64,000 nucleotides of DNA from Erwinia aphidicola (GTDB taxonomy: Bacteria; Pseudomonadota; Gammaproteobacteria; Enterobacterales; Enterobacteriaceae), in assembly GCF_014773485.1 (NCBI RefSeq), contig NZ_JACXBP010000011.1, forward strand, positions 60,611 through 124,610, in the 5' to 3' direction. Below the pieces are notes generated by a model. That model searched no databases. It was not told the origin of the DNA and saw nothing but the letters and a program-made list of their open reading frames with translations. Made by a program: the position numbers and the translations under genes. Shown here one piece after another: positions 52,598 through 61,083 of the stretch; position 1 is the first letter of the stretch; every line of letters begins with the position of its first letter.

Positions 52598-54007
52598 ATG
52601 CAACGAGGGATAGTTTGGATCGTCGATGACGATAGCTCCATCCGCTGGGTGCTCGAACGTGCGCTCACTGGAGCCGGTTTGAGCTGCGCGACTTTTGACA
52701 GCGCGAACGAGGTGCTGGAAGCCCTCGCCACTAAGACCCCAGATGTATTACTGTCAGACATTCGTATGCCCGGCATGGACGGACTGGCGTTACTGAAGCA
52801 GATTAAACAACGCCACCCGATGCTGCCGGTGATCATTATGACCGCGCACTCCGATCTGGATGCGGCGGTGAGCGCTTACCAGCAGGGCGCGTTTGACTAC
52901 CTGCCTAAACCGTTTGATATCGATGAAGCGGTGGCGCTGGTTGAGCGTGCCATCAGCCACTATCAGGAGCAGCAGCAGCCGCGTAACCAGCCGGTCAGCG
53001 GGCCGACCACCGATATTATCGGTGAAGCCCCGGCGATGCAGGATGTGTTCCGTATTATCGGCCGCCTGTCGCGCTCATCGATCAGCGTGTTGATTAACGG
53101 CGAGTCCGGTACGGGTAAAGAACTGGTCGCTCATGCCCTGCACCGCCACAGTCCGCGCGCCAAAGCGCCGTTTATTGCGCTGAATATGGCGGCCATTCCC
53201 AAAGATCTGATTGAATCCGAACTGTTTGGCCATGAGAAAGGCGCATTTACCGGCGCAAATCAGATCCGCCAGGGCCGTTTTGAGCAGGCCGACGGCGGCA
53301 CGCTGTTCCTCGATGAAATCGGTGATATGCCGCTGGATGTACAGACTCGTCTGCTGCGCGTGCTGGCCGATGGTCAGTTCTATCGCGTGGGCGGCTATGC
53401 GCCGGTGAAAGTGGACGTGCGTATTATTGCCGCGACCCACCAGAACCTGGAGCTGCGCGTGCAGGAGGGGAAATTCCGTGAGGATTTATTCCACCGCCTG
53501 AACGTGATCCGCGTACACCTGCCGCCGCTGCGTGAACGTCGTGAAGATATTCCGCGCCTGGCACGTTACTTCCTGCAGGTTGCCGCTCGTGAACTGGGCG
53601 TGGAGGCGAAAATTCTGCATCCGGAAACCGAAACGGCGCTGACCCGCCTGCACTGGTCCGGTAACGTGCGCCAGCTGGAGAACACCTGCCGCTGGCTGAC
53701 GGTGATGGCTGCCGGTCAGGAAGTGTTGATTCAGGATCTGCCGCCGGAGCTGTTTGAGACCTCGACGCCGGAAAACCCGGTGCAGTCGCTGCCGGACAGC
53801 TGGGCCACGCTGCTGGCACAGTGGGCCGACCGCGCGCTGCGTTCCGGTCATCAAAACCTGCTGTCGGAAGCTCAGCCGGAGATGGAGCGCACGCTGCTGA
53901 CCACCGCGCTGCGTCACACGCAGGGGCATAAGCAGGAAGCCGCTCGTTTGCTCGGCTGGGGGCGTAATACCCTGACCCGCAAGCTGAAAGAGTTGGGAAT
54001 GGAATAA
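52598..54007 (+). CDS. glnG: Nitrogen regulation response regulator NtrC
   Basis: Enhancer-binding activator of sigma-54 promoters. The receiver domain has IVDDDSSIRWVLE and phosphorylated Asp in LLSDIRMPGMDG (near 54). The AAA+ domain has Walker A GESGTGKELVA, the sigma-54 contact loop GAFTGA and Walker B GGTLFLDEIGDM. The C-terminal Fis-like helix-turn-helix is GHKQEAARLLGWGRNTLTRK. It has 469 residues, as in E. coli. It acts on the NtrC sites found before glnA and glnL in this window. Confidence 0.98.
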   Translation: MQRGIVWIVDDDSSIRWVLERALTGAGLSCATFDSANEVLEALATKTPDVLLSDIRMPGMDGLALLKQIKQRHPMLPVIIMTAHSDLDAAVSAYQQGAFDYLPKPFDIDEAVALVERAISHYQEQQQPRNQPVSGPTTDIIGEAPAMQDVFRIIGRLSRSSISVLINGESGTGKELVAHALHRHSPRAKAPFIALNMAAIPKDLIESELFGHEKGAFTGANQIRQGRFEQADGGTLFLDEIGDMPLDVQTRLLRVLADGQFYRVGGYAPVKVDVRIIAATHQNLELRVQEGKFREDLFHRLNVIRVHLPPLRERREDIPRLARYFLQVAARELGVEAKILHPETETALTRLHWSGNVRQLENTCRWLTVMAAGQEVLIQDLPPELFETSTPENPVQSLPDSWATLLAQWADRALRSGHQNLLSEAQPEMERTLLTTALRHTQGHKQEAARLLGWGRNTLTRKLKELGME

Positions 54008-54025
54008 CCTGCTGTCACTTTACAC

Positions 54026-54052
54026 GGGCGGACCGAACACCAGGGTCCGCCC
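54026..54052. repeat. Intergenic palindromic element, copy 4
   Basis: Perfect 9-bp arms GGGCGGACC (54026-54034) and GGTCCGCCC (54044-54052) in the 74-base gap between convergent glnG and hemN, followed by CTGG. The arm design matches the other copies; the CTAC tail has drifted. It may double as the transcription end for both genes. Confidence 0.6.
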
Positions 54053-54081
54053 CTGGAATCCCCCATACGGCTAGTACCCGA

Positions 54082-55455
54082 TCAGATCACCCTTGAGAAT
54101 CGTGCGCCAGACGCTTTCTCCCGCAGGTAGCGGTCGAAGCACATGCAGATATTCCTAATCAGCAATCGTCCCTTAGCGCTCACTACAAGCCCGTTGGCGT
54201 GGTATTCCACCAGCCCGTCGCCGATCAGCGGCAGCATGGCGCTGAGGTCCTCGGCAAAATAGTCGCGGAAGTCGATGCCGTAGCGCTGTTCAATCTCACT
54301 AAACGACAGCGCGAAGTTGCAGATCAGGCTTTTGATTACATCGCGGCGCAGGCAGTCATCCTCACTTAGCCGCAGCCCGCGCCACAGGGCCGTATCCTGC
54401 TGCTTAACCTGCGCGTAGTACTCTTTCAGCGCTTTGTGATTCTGTGCATAGCTGTCGCCGATCATACTGATTGCCGATACGCCCATTCCCAGCAGGTCGC
54501 TGTCGCCCTGCGTGGTATATCCCTGGAAGTTGCGGTGCAGTTTGCCGCTGCGCTGCGCCACCGCCAGCTCATCATCGTGGCGGGCAAAGTGGTCCATGCC
54601 GATAAACTGGTAGCCCTGCGAAGTGAGCGTGGCAATGGTTTGCTGCAGGATCTCCAGCTTGTGCGCGGCATCCGGCAGCTCATCCTCGCGGATCTTACGC
54701 TGGGCGGCAAACAGTGCAGGCATGTGGGCATAGTTGAACACGCTGAGGCGGTCGGGATTCAGCTCGGCGACTTTTTGCAGCGTGAAGGCAAAACTCTCCG
54801 GCGTCTGCCTCGGCAGGCCATAGATCAGGTCAATGTTGGTAGAGGCAAATCCCAGCTGGCGCGCACGCGCCATCAGGGCGAAGATCATCGCTTCATCCTG
54901 CACGCGATTGACCTTCTCCTGCACCTCCTTGTTGAAGTCCTGTACCCCCATGCTCAGGCGATTAAAGCCTTTGAGACGCAGGTGGTCCAGCACGTCCAGC
55001 TCAATTTCGCGCGGGTCGATCTCTATTGAGATCTCAGCCTGTGGGCTGAAAGCGAAGTGCTGACGCAGGCAGTCCATCAGTCGGCTGATTTGCGCTTTAT
55101 TAAGAAAGGTCGGCGTGCCGCCGCCCCAGTGCATCTGGCTGACGGTGCGCTGCGAAAACAGCGGCGCGCGGGCTGCTATCTCCAGCACCAGCGCATCGAG
55201 ATATTCATCGGCTTTGTGCTGCTGGCGTGTGACCTGCTTGTTGCAGCCGCAGAAGTAGCACAGCTTGTGGCAGAACGGGATATGCAGATAGAGCGACAGC
55301 GGCCGCTGGGGGTAACGCGCCGCAGCCTGGAGAAAGGCCTGCTCGTCGTAATCCTGCTTAAATTCCAGCGCGGTCGGATAGGAGGTGTAGCGGGGTCCGG
55401 CGGTGTTGTATTTCTGAATGAGCGGCAGGTCCCATTCGGTTGTCTGTTGCAGCAT
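54082..55455 (-). CDS. hemN: Oxygen-independent coproporphyrinogen III dehydrogenase
   Basis: Radical-SAM enzyme of anaerobic heme synthesis: oxidatively decarboxylates coproporphyrinogen III to protoporphyrinogen IX. The cluster motif is HIPFCHKLCYFCGCNK (CxxxCxxC, near 62-71), followed by HWGGGTPTFLN and GYTTQGDSDLLGMGVSAIS. The frame opens with a GTG at 55461. The ATG at 55455, nine bases after GAGG, gives 457 residues, exactly the E. coli length. It starts three bases after a putative small membrane-protein gene. Confidence 0.97.
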   Translation of the reverse strand: MLQQTTEWDLPLIQKYNTAGPRYTSYPTALEFKQDYDEQAFLQAAARYPQRPLSLYLHIPFCHKLCYFCGCNKQVTRQQHKADEYLDALVLEIAARAPLFSQRTVSQMHWGGGTPTFLNKAQISRLMDCLRQHFAFSPQAEISIEIDPREIELDVLDHLRLKGFNRLSMGVQDFNKEVQEKVNRVQDEAMIFALMARARQLGFASTNIDLIYGLPRQTPESFAFTLQKVAELNPDRLSVFNYAHMPALFAAQRKIREDELPDAAHKLEILQQTIATLTSQGYQFIGMDHFARHDDELAVAQRSGKLHRNFQGYTTQGDSDLLGMGVSAISMIGDSYAQNHKALKEYYAQVKQQDTALWRGLRLSEDDCLRRDVIKSLICNFALSFSEIEQRYGIDFRDYFAEDLSAMLPLIGDGLVEYHANGLVVSAKGRLLIRNICMCFDRYLREKASGARFSRVI

Positions 55456-55457
55456 CT

Positions 55458-55625
55458 TCACGGTCCTCGTCTTCTGGGCTTTGACCGCCGCGAGACAGGA
55501 AGCTGCTGGCTGACGATCCGACTACGCAGCCGGGTCTTCAGCCGCGATAGCCGCTGTAGTTTAACGAATAACCACCCCAGCCAGCACAGCAGAATCAGCG
55601 CAATAATTGATCCAGGCCAAATCAT
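55458..55625 (-). CDS. Putative 55-residue membrane protein upstream of hemN
   Basis: A short ORF on the hemN strand, MIWPGSIIALILLCWLGWLF at the start, with one membrane helix (about residues 5-22) followed by a very basic tail (14 Arg/Lys in the last 34). The stop is three bases before the hemN ATG, suggesting translational coupling. It starts just after the yihI terminator. The ribosome site is weak. In some gamma-proteobacteria a DUF2489 gene with a similar N-terminal helix sits between yihI and hemN, so this may be its shortened remnant; that link is from memory. E. coli K-12 has nothing comparable here. Confidence 0.4.
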   Translation of the reverse strand: MIWPGSIIALILLCWLGWLFVKLQRLSRLKTRLRSRIVSQQLPVSRRSKPRRRGP

Positions 55626-55642
55626 CGCCAGATACCCAAAAT

Positions 55643-55670
55643 GAAAAAGCAGCGCCAGATTGCGCTGCTT
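55643..55670 (-). terminator. Terminator of yihI
   Basis: Stem AAGCAGCGC-CAGATT-GCGCTGCTT (55647-55670); on the minus strand it is followed by TTTTTC. It lies 36 bases after the yihI stop and separates yihI from hemN. Confidence 0.85.
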
Positions 55671-55705
55671 CAGATTTCGTCAGAGAAACGCGGGTTCACT
55701 GAAGA

Positions 55706-56233
55706 TCAATTGCCGCCCTTGAGTAGGCGATACATATCTTCTTCGGCCTGCTCGTCATCAGCGTCATCGTCCAGCGTGATACCAAGCTGCTCCATCAGCA
55801 CGTCGATGCGGTCCAGAGACTGGTCCAGCCATGCCTGCTCTTCCGCTGACAGGCTCTCGCCATTTTCCAGACGATCGAGCAGCGCATCCAGGCGCTCGTC
55901 ATTTTCCAGCTGTGCCAGTTCTTCTTCTGCCGTCAGGCGGGGCTTTTTCTCAACCGGCTTGGCGACTTTCGCCGGCTTCACGGGTTTGCTGGCCGCCACA
56001 TCGGCACCCAGCGCAATTGGCTTTTTGCTGCCAATACGCGGATCTTTGGCCGGCTTGCTGTCGGAACTTTTCGCACTGGTGGCAGCCGGGTTGGCTCGGC
56101 TGCCGGAACTGTTGCCGCTGTGCTTCTTGTCGCGCTTACGGGCGCGCGCTTCCTGGTCGATCTCTTCACGCGATTTGCGTTTTACTCGTGCGCCCGGTTT
56201 TTTATCCTGGGGTGTGCGTGCAGGTTGCTTCAT
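55706..56233 (-). CDS. yihI: Der GTPase-activating protein YihI
   Basis: Stimulates GTP hydrolysis by the ribosome-assembly GTPase Der. It has a basic, disordered N-terminal half (RVKRKSREEIDQEARARKRD; later KDPRIGSKKPIALG) and an acidic C-terminal half with NDERLDALLDRLENGESLSA and DDADDEQAEEDMYRLL. It has 175 residues (E. coli 169). It lies downstream of the csrC sRNA gene and upstream of hemN, as in E. coli. Confidence 0.93.
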   Translation of the reverse strand: MKQPARTPQDKKPGARVKRKSREEIDQEARARKRDKKHSGNSSGSRANPAATSAKSSDSKPAKDPRIGSKKPIALGADVAASKPVKPAKVAKPVEKKPRLTAEEELAQLENDERLDALLDRLENGESLSAEEQAWLDQSLDRIDVLMEQLGITLDDDADDEQAEEDMYRLLKGGN

Positions 56234-56301
56234 GGTTTCTGCTCTCAGACGTTTATCTTCAGTATAGAATTGCGGCGGAATCTAGCAGAAAGCAGAGCAA
56301 G

Positions 56302-56535
56302 AAAAAAGGCGCCAGGTCACCCTGTCGCCTTTTTTCACACCTTCCGCAGAAGGACTGACAATGTCAGCATCCATTTTAGCAGCTAGCGTCCCTGTTTTCC
56401 TTTTGCCTTTGCCCCCATCCTGGTAAGCATCCTGAGTCCCTGCCGAGCACGCCTGTGCGCTAATCCATCCCCGCTCACGATCTTCCTGATACTCCCTGAG
56501 CGCTTCATCCTGAAGTGAAACATCCTGTTTCCGAC
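56302..56535 (-). ncRNA. csrC: CsrC-type regulatory sRNA
   Basis: Noncoding RNA that sequesters the translational regulator CsrA. On the minus strand, between yihI and engB (the csrC position in E. coli), I count about 14 GGA motifs, four of them CAGGATG, many placed to sit in loops or single-stranded stretches. It ends in a terminator whose stem runs GGCGACAGG/CCTGGCGCC with one mismatch and is flanked by A6 and T6, very like the E. coli csrC terminator. The 5' end near 56,535 is an estimate; promoter elements are not clear. Confidence 0.85.
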
Positions 56536-56787
56536 TACAAATGTAGACTAACCAGTCCGTCTCACAAGGTGAGGAACGTAATTTTTACTCTGTTTTTTTT
56601 CAATTTTTTATAACTTCATGATAAATATTAAGAAATCTAATTTCATTTAGTGTCAAATGCAGAGAGTGCTGCCAGCAGCAATGGTCAATGTCTCACAGAC
56701 GAAATCGAGACCGCGTCTTACCGGGCGCTTTAGCACCATACAGGGTATAATCAGCGCAATTGCCCTTTTTATCCTGGAGTATCTATT

Positions 56788-57423
56788 TTGTCTGGCTGGA
56801 ATTATCACGTCACCCATTTTGTCACCAGCGCCCCCGATATCCGTCACCTGCCTGCCGATACCGGCATCGAAGTGGCTTTTGCCGGGCGTTCTAACGCGGG
56901 TAAATCCAGCGCACTGAATACGCTGACGAACCAGAAAGCCCTCGCGCGTACCAGTAAAACGCCGGGGCGTACGCAGCTGATTAACCTGTTCCAGGTGGCC
57001 GAGGGTTATCGCCTGGTCGACCTGCCAGGCTATGGCTATGCGCAGGTTCCGGAAGAGATGAAACTGAAATGGCAGCGTTCGCTGGCTGAGTATCTGCGCG
57101 AGCGCGTCTGTCTGAAAGGGCTGGTGGTACTGATGGATATTCGTCACCCGCTGAAAGACCTCGATCGCCAGATGGTGATGTGGGCGGTCCAGAGCGGCAT
57201 TGAAGTGCTAATACTGCTGACCAAAGCCGATAAGCTGGCCTCCGGTGCGCGCAAAGCGCAGCTCAATGCCGTACGTGAAGAGGCTAAGACCTTCCTCGGT
57301 ACCGTGGAAGTTGAAGCATTCTCATCGCTGAAGAGAATCGGCGTAGATAAGCTGAGCCAGAAGCTCGACAGCTGGTATCGCGATCTGCCACCGGCTACGG
57401 AAGATGATATTCCTGCTGAATAA
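56788..57423 (+). CDS. engB: Ribosome biogenesis GTPase EngB (YihA)
   Basis: Essential GTPase for late 50S assembly. Its motifs are G1 GRSNAGKSSALN, switch I with KTPGRTQLINLF, G3 DLPGYGYA, G4 LLTKADKL and G5 FSSLKRIG. It has 211 residues (E. coli 210). The start is TTG at 56788 with GGAG eight bases upstream; E. coli also uses TTG. It is divergent from csrC and convergent with spf. A small palindrome follows the stop. Confidence 0.96.
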   Translation: MSGWNYHVTHFVTSAPDIRHLPADTGIEVAFAGRSNAGKSSALNTLTNQKALARTSKTPGRTQLINLFQVAEGYRLVDLPGYGYAQVPEEMKLKWQRSLAEYLRERVCLKGLVVLMDIRHPLKDLDRQMVMWAVQSGIEVLILLTKADKLASGARKAQLNAVREEAKTFLGTVEVEAFSSLKRIGVDKLSQKLDSWYRDLPPATEDDIPAE

Positions 57424-57438
57424 GCTCCCCGCTTCACC

Positions 57439-57458
57439 GGGCCGGGCACGCCTGGCCC
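57439..57458. repeat. Intergenic palindromic element, copy 5
   Basis: GGGCCGGGCA/CGCCTGGCCC forms a 9-bp stem with one G-T pair just after engB, followed by CTACG. The right end, GGCCCCTAC, is shared with copies 1 and 3. Confidence 0.55.
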
Positions 57459-57504
57459 CTACGCAATCGGTATAAACACCGCACGAAATCCCAGGTAGCG
57501 CCCA

Positions 57505-57613
57505 ATAAAAAACGCCCCAGTCATTACTGACTGGGGCGGCTAAATATTCAGCCAAATCCGATTACGTGAAGTAAAAGGTCTGAAAGATAGAACATCTTAC
57601 CTCTGTACCCTAC
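57505..57613 (-). ncRNA. spf: Spot 42 RNA
   Basis: Hfq-dependent sRNA that represses many catabolic genes in the presence of glucose. Read on the minus strand it begins GTAGGGTACAGAGGTAAGAT and ends with the GCCCCAGTCAGTAATGACTGGGGC terminator half-stems followed by TTTTTTATT, nearly identical to E. coli over its whole 109 bases. It lies between polA and engB, the same strand relation as in E. coli, where CRP-cAMP represses it. Confidence 0.97.
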
Positions 57614-57885
57614 AACTCGAACTTTACATGATTTTCTGAGCGCTCAAAAGGGTTTTTTGTAGTTAATTTTCAGAAAACGACAGCAGTAATCCAACTCAGG
57701 TCACATTCTGAGGCTCATGCTGTAGCTTAATTACGAAAAAAGTGTTTTAGCTGAGAAGCTTAGGTGATTTTCTGAACGCTGAGTACAGATATGGGGCGCT
57801 GAACCGATTAAAGCTACGAATTTCTTATGGATACTGCACGCTGCTGATTTGCAGAAAAAAACAGCAGCATGCAGTTGGGAATAAC
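57614..57885. promoter_or_regulatory. spf upstream region and polA 3' end, with repeats
   Basis: This 272-base stretch holds the spf promoter (minus strand; a TAAAGT-like -10 just before 57,613). A 16-base direct repeat TGATTTTCTGARCGCT occurs at 57629-57644 and 57765-57780. A 13-bp stem (one G-T pair) with arms CTGCACGCTGCTG (57834-57846) and CAGCAGCATGCAG (57862-57874) lies 12 bases past the polA stop and may be the polA transcript end. I could not place a CRP site with confidence. Confidence 0.5.
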
Positions 57886-60675
57886 TTAGTGCGCCTGATC
57901 CCAGTTGTCGCCCACGCCGATATCGACGCGCAGCGGCACATCCAGTTTCATACTGCCTTCCATTAGCTCACGAATTTTCGCTGAAGCCGCTTCGACCAGA
58001 TCGGCCTCCACTTCAAACACCAGTTCATCGTGTACCTGCATGATCATTTTGATCTGCGGGGTTTCCTGCGCGGACAGCCATTCATCGACCGCAATCATTG
58101 CGCGTTTAATGATATCCGCAGCGGTTCCCTGCATCGGGGCGTTGATTGCCGCACGCTCCGCAGCTTTACGCCGCATCGCGTTGCTGGCTTTAATGTCGGG
58201 CAGATAGAGGCGGCGCCCATCCAACGTCTCGACATAGCCCTTCTCTGCCGCCAGTTCGCGGGTGCTTTCCATATACTGCAATACGCCCGGATAGCGTTCG
58301 AAATAGAGGTCCATGTATTTCTTCGCTTCACCGGCGCCAATATTCAGCTGGCGCGACAGCCCGAATGCGCTCATACCGTAGATCAGACCAAAGTTAATCG
58401 CCTTGGCGCTGCGGCGCTGTTCGCCGCTGACTTTATCCAGCGCCACGCCAAAGACTTCGGCGGCGGTGGCGCGGTGAATATCCTGCTCGCTGGCAAAGGC
58501 GCTCAGCAGCCCTTTATCCTGTGACAGGTGCGCCATAATACGCAGCTCAATCTGCGAGTAGTCGGCTGCGACAATGCGGCTGCCCTTCGGGGCAATAAAA
58601 GCCTGGCGGATACGGCGCCCTTCATCATTGCGCACCGGGATGTTTTGCAGATTTGGATCGCTGGACGAGAGACGCCCGGTCGCCGTCACCGTCTGGTGAT
58701 AGGAGGTGTGCACGCGGCCACTGTGCGGATTAATCATCAGCGGCAGCTTGTCGGTATAGGTCGACTTCAGCTTTGAAAGCCCACGATGCTCCAGAATCAC
58801 CTTCGGCAGCGGGTAGTCCAGCGCCAGCTCGGCTAAGACTTCCTCACTGGTCGACGGCGCCCCACCCGGGGTTTTCTTGGTGGGTTTAATTCCCTGCTTT
58901 TCAAACAGGATGGTCTGCAGCTGTTTCGGAGAGGAGAGGTTGAACGGCTCTCCCGCCAGTTCGTGTGCTTTCAGTTCCAGTTCGGCCAGACGCGCTCCCA
59001 GCTCCTGCGAGTGCGCGGCCAGGATGTTCTGATCGATCAGCACGCCGTTGCGCTCAATACGCGAAATAACCGGCACCAGCGGCATCTCGACCTGCTCAAA
59101 GACGTTTTTTGGCCCCTGCTCTTTTTCAAGCTCCGGCCACATTTTCAAATGCAGCTGCAGCGTAACGTCGGCATCTTCCGCGGCGTAGTGTGCGGCCTGC
59201 TCAAGTGCGATCTGGTTAAAGGTCAGCTGATTTTTGCCTTTGCCGGCGATCTCCTCAAAGGTCACCGTTTTATGGCTCAGCCAGCGCGCGGCCAGGCTGT
59301 CCATATCATGGCGGCCCGCCACGCTGTTAAGCGCGTAAGACTCCAGCATGGTATCGAACTGAATGCCCTGCAGCTGGATACCGTAGTTATCCAGCACGCC
59401 ACGGTCATACTTCAGGTTCTGCCCAACCTTCAGCGCTTTCGGGTCTTCCAGCAGCGGTTTCAGACGATCCAGCACGGCTTGACGATCCAGTTGCTCTGGC
59501 GCATCAAGATAGTCGTGCGCTACCGGGAGATAGGCGGCCTCGCCCGGTGCGGTGGCAAACGACAGGCCGATGATATTGGCACTGAGGGTGTCCAGCGAGT
59601 CCGTTTCCAAATCGAAGGCGAACAGCTTGCTGTCCTGTAATTTTTTCAGCCAGCGGGTGAAGGTCTCGTCATCAAGAATGGTGACGTAGCCATCAGAGGA
59701 GAGCACGCTGGTCGTCTCTTCTGCTGCGGGCTCGCTTTCCGCCGCTGCCACTTTTTTCGCAGAGGGATTGCCTTTATTACCCTGCAGCCATTTGCCCTCT
59801 TCGAGGTCAACAATCCAGCGCTTGAATTCGTAATGCTTAAATAACCCCAGTAGCTCTTCAACGGCGGGTTCTTCAACCGTCAGCTTATCGCAGGTCAATT
59901 CCAGCTCAACATCGGTTTTAATCGTCGCCAGCTGATAGGAGAGGAAAGCCATCTCCTTATTTTGCTCCAGCTTGGCCGCCATGGTTTTTGCCCCGCGGAA
60001 GGTCAGGGTCGCGACTTTATCCAGATTGTCATAGATATCTTTTACGCCGCCTAATCCCTGCAGCAGCGCCTGCGCCGTTTTTTCACCCACGCCCGCAACG
60101 CCTGGAATGTTATCCGAGGAGTCGCCCATCAGGGCGAGAAAATCAATAATCAGCGACGGTGGAATACCATATTTCTCTTCCACTTCATCCGGGCCAAGGA
60201 TGGCATTATTCATGGTGTTAATCAGCGTGATGTTCGGCGACACCAGCTGGGCCATGTCTTTATCGCCCGTGCTGATCAGCACAGGTTTGCCCATCTTCTC
60301 TGCCGCCAGCGCCAGCGTACCGATGACGTCATCAGCCTCTACGCCGGAAATAGCCAGCAGCGGCAAGCCCATCGCTTTAACCATAGTATGCAGCGGTTCA
60401 ATCTGCGCACGTAGATCGTCCGGCATCGGCGGGCGATGCGATTTGTACGCTTCAAATAATTCGTCGCGGAAGGTTTTACCCTTGGCATCAAATACCACGG
60501 CCACATGACTAGGCTTATATTGCAGCAGCAGGCTGCGCAGCATATTTAATACGCCGTACATTGCACCGGTGGGTTCGCCCGCGCTATTGGTCAGCGGAGG
60601 GAACGCGTGATAAGCGCGGTACAGGTAGGAAGATCCATCTACCAGAATCAGCGGGTTTTCTGCAATTTGAGCCAT
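57886..60675 (-). CDS. polA: DNA polymerase I
   Basis: Repair and Okazaki-fragment polymerase. It has an N-terminal 5'-3' exonuclease (1-320, VDGSSYLYRAYHAFPP; GDKDMAQLV), a middle 3'-5' proofreading domain (about 325-520, FAFDLETDSLD with the metal-binding Asp/Glu) and a C-terminal polymerase domain. The polymerase motifs are A (VAADYSQIELRIMAHLS), B (RRSAKAINFGLIYGMSAFG) and C (MQVHDELVFEV). It has 929 residues (E. coli 928). The spf gene is downstream on the same strand, as in E. coli; yihG, next upstream in E. coli, is absent. Confidence 0.98.
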   Translation of the reverse strand: MAQIAENPLILVDGSSYLYRAYHAFPPLTNSAGEPTGAMYGVLNMLRSLLLQYKPSHVAVVFDAKGKTFRDELFEAYKSHRPPMPDDLRAQIEPLHTMVKAMGLPLLAISGVEADDVIGTLALAAEKMGKPVLISTGDKDMAQLVSPNITLINTMNNAILGPDEVEEKYGIPPSLIIDFLALMGDSSDNIPGVAGVGEKTAQALLQGLGGVKDIYDNLDKVATLTFRGAKTMAAKLEQNKEMAFLSYQLATIKTDVELELTCDKLTVEEPAVEELLGLFKHYEFKRWIVDLEEGKWLQGNKGNPSAKKVAAAESEPAAEETTSVLSSDGYVTILDDETFTRWLKKLQDSKLFAFDLETDSLDTLSANIIGLSFATAPGEAAYLPVAHDYLDAPEQLDRQAVLDRLKPLLEDPKALKVGQNLKYDRGVLDNYGIQLQGIQFDTMLESYALNSVAGRHDMDSLAARWLSHKTVTFEEIAGKGKNQLTFNQIALEQAAHYAAEDADVTLQLHLKMWPELEKEQGPKNVFEQVEMPLVPVISRIERNGVLIDQNILAAHSQELGARLAELELKAHELAGEPFNLSSPKQLQTILFEKQGIKPTKKTPGGAPSTSEEVLAELALDYPLPKVILEHRGLSKLKSTYTDKLPLMINPHSGRVHTSYHQTVTATGRLSSSDPNLQNIPVRNDEGRRIRQAFIAPKGSRIVAADYSQIELRIMAHLSQDKGLLSAFASEQDIHRATAAEVFGVALDKVSGEQRRSAKAINFGLIYGMSAFGLSRQLNIGAGEAKKYMDLYFERYPGVLQYMESTRELAAEKGYVETLDGRRLYLPDIKASNAMRRKAAERAAINAPMQGTAADIIKRAMIAVDEWLSAQETPQIKMIMQVHDELVFEVEADLVEAASAKIRELMEGSMKLDVPLRVDIGVGDNWDQAH

Positions 60676-61083
60676 AAGTCGTCACGTTCTTCTTGGGTTT
60701 CGATTGAGGGTAAGGATGCCACAGCTCACTATAAAAGATGAAATCACAACGGCGAATAATCATCAGATAGTGCTGTTTTTGCGCAGCGCCTCGCAGTGAT
60801 TTTCTGTGGATAAGTTTGTGCGTAAATTTAATAACGATTAATTAATGGCAGATAAGCGCGCAATGAATAAATTAAAGTCACCTTTAAAATCATTTAGTTA
60901 GTTTATCTCATTAGGATTATCTTTAGATTTTACGGCGTTAGCGAGATGTGGATATAAGTTGGCAGCACCAGGCAACGACGCACGATCTCCGTCTGAGGAA
61001 AGGGCACTTTTACGACAAATATTTTGCAAGGCGGGAAGAAAAAACGCCGGGCGAGCCGGCGTTTAGTGGCACTCTTCGCGGAT
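60676..61083. other. AT-rich noncoding region dsbA/polA
   Basis: About 400 AT-rich bases upstream of polA and downstream of dsbA. They hold the polA promoter and the dsbA terminator. E. coli has yihG here; no coding remnant is seen. The string TGTGGATAA near 60,807 looks like a DnaA box but stands alone. Confidence 0.45.
61038..61064 (-). terminator. Terminator of dsbA
   Basis: Stem AACGCCGG-GCGAG-CCGGCGTT (61043-61063), followed on the minus strand by TTTTTTCTT, 20 bases past the dsbA stop. Confidence 0.9.

Noticed and set aside
56657..56917. 86-codon plus-strand frame at the start of engB
   Set aside because: It overlaps engB in another frame and has no family match; the TTG start of engB explains the coding signal.
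60807..60815. Possible DnaA box (TGTGGATAA) upstream of polA
   Set aside because: A single 9-mer with no cluster and no AT-rich unwinding pattern of an origin; expected by chance at this frequency.
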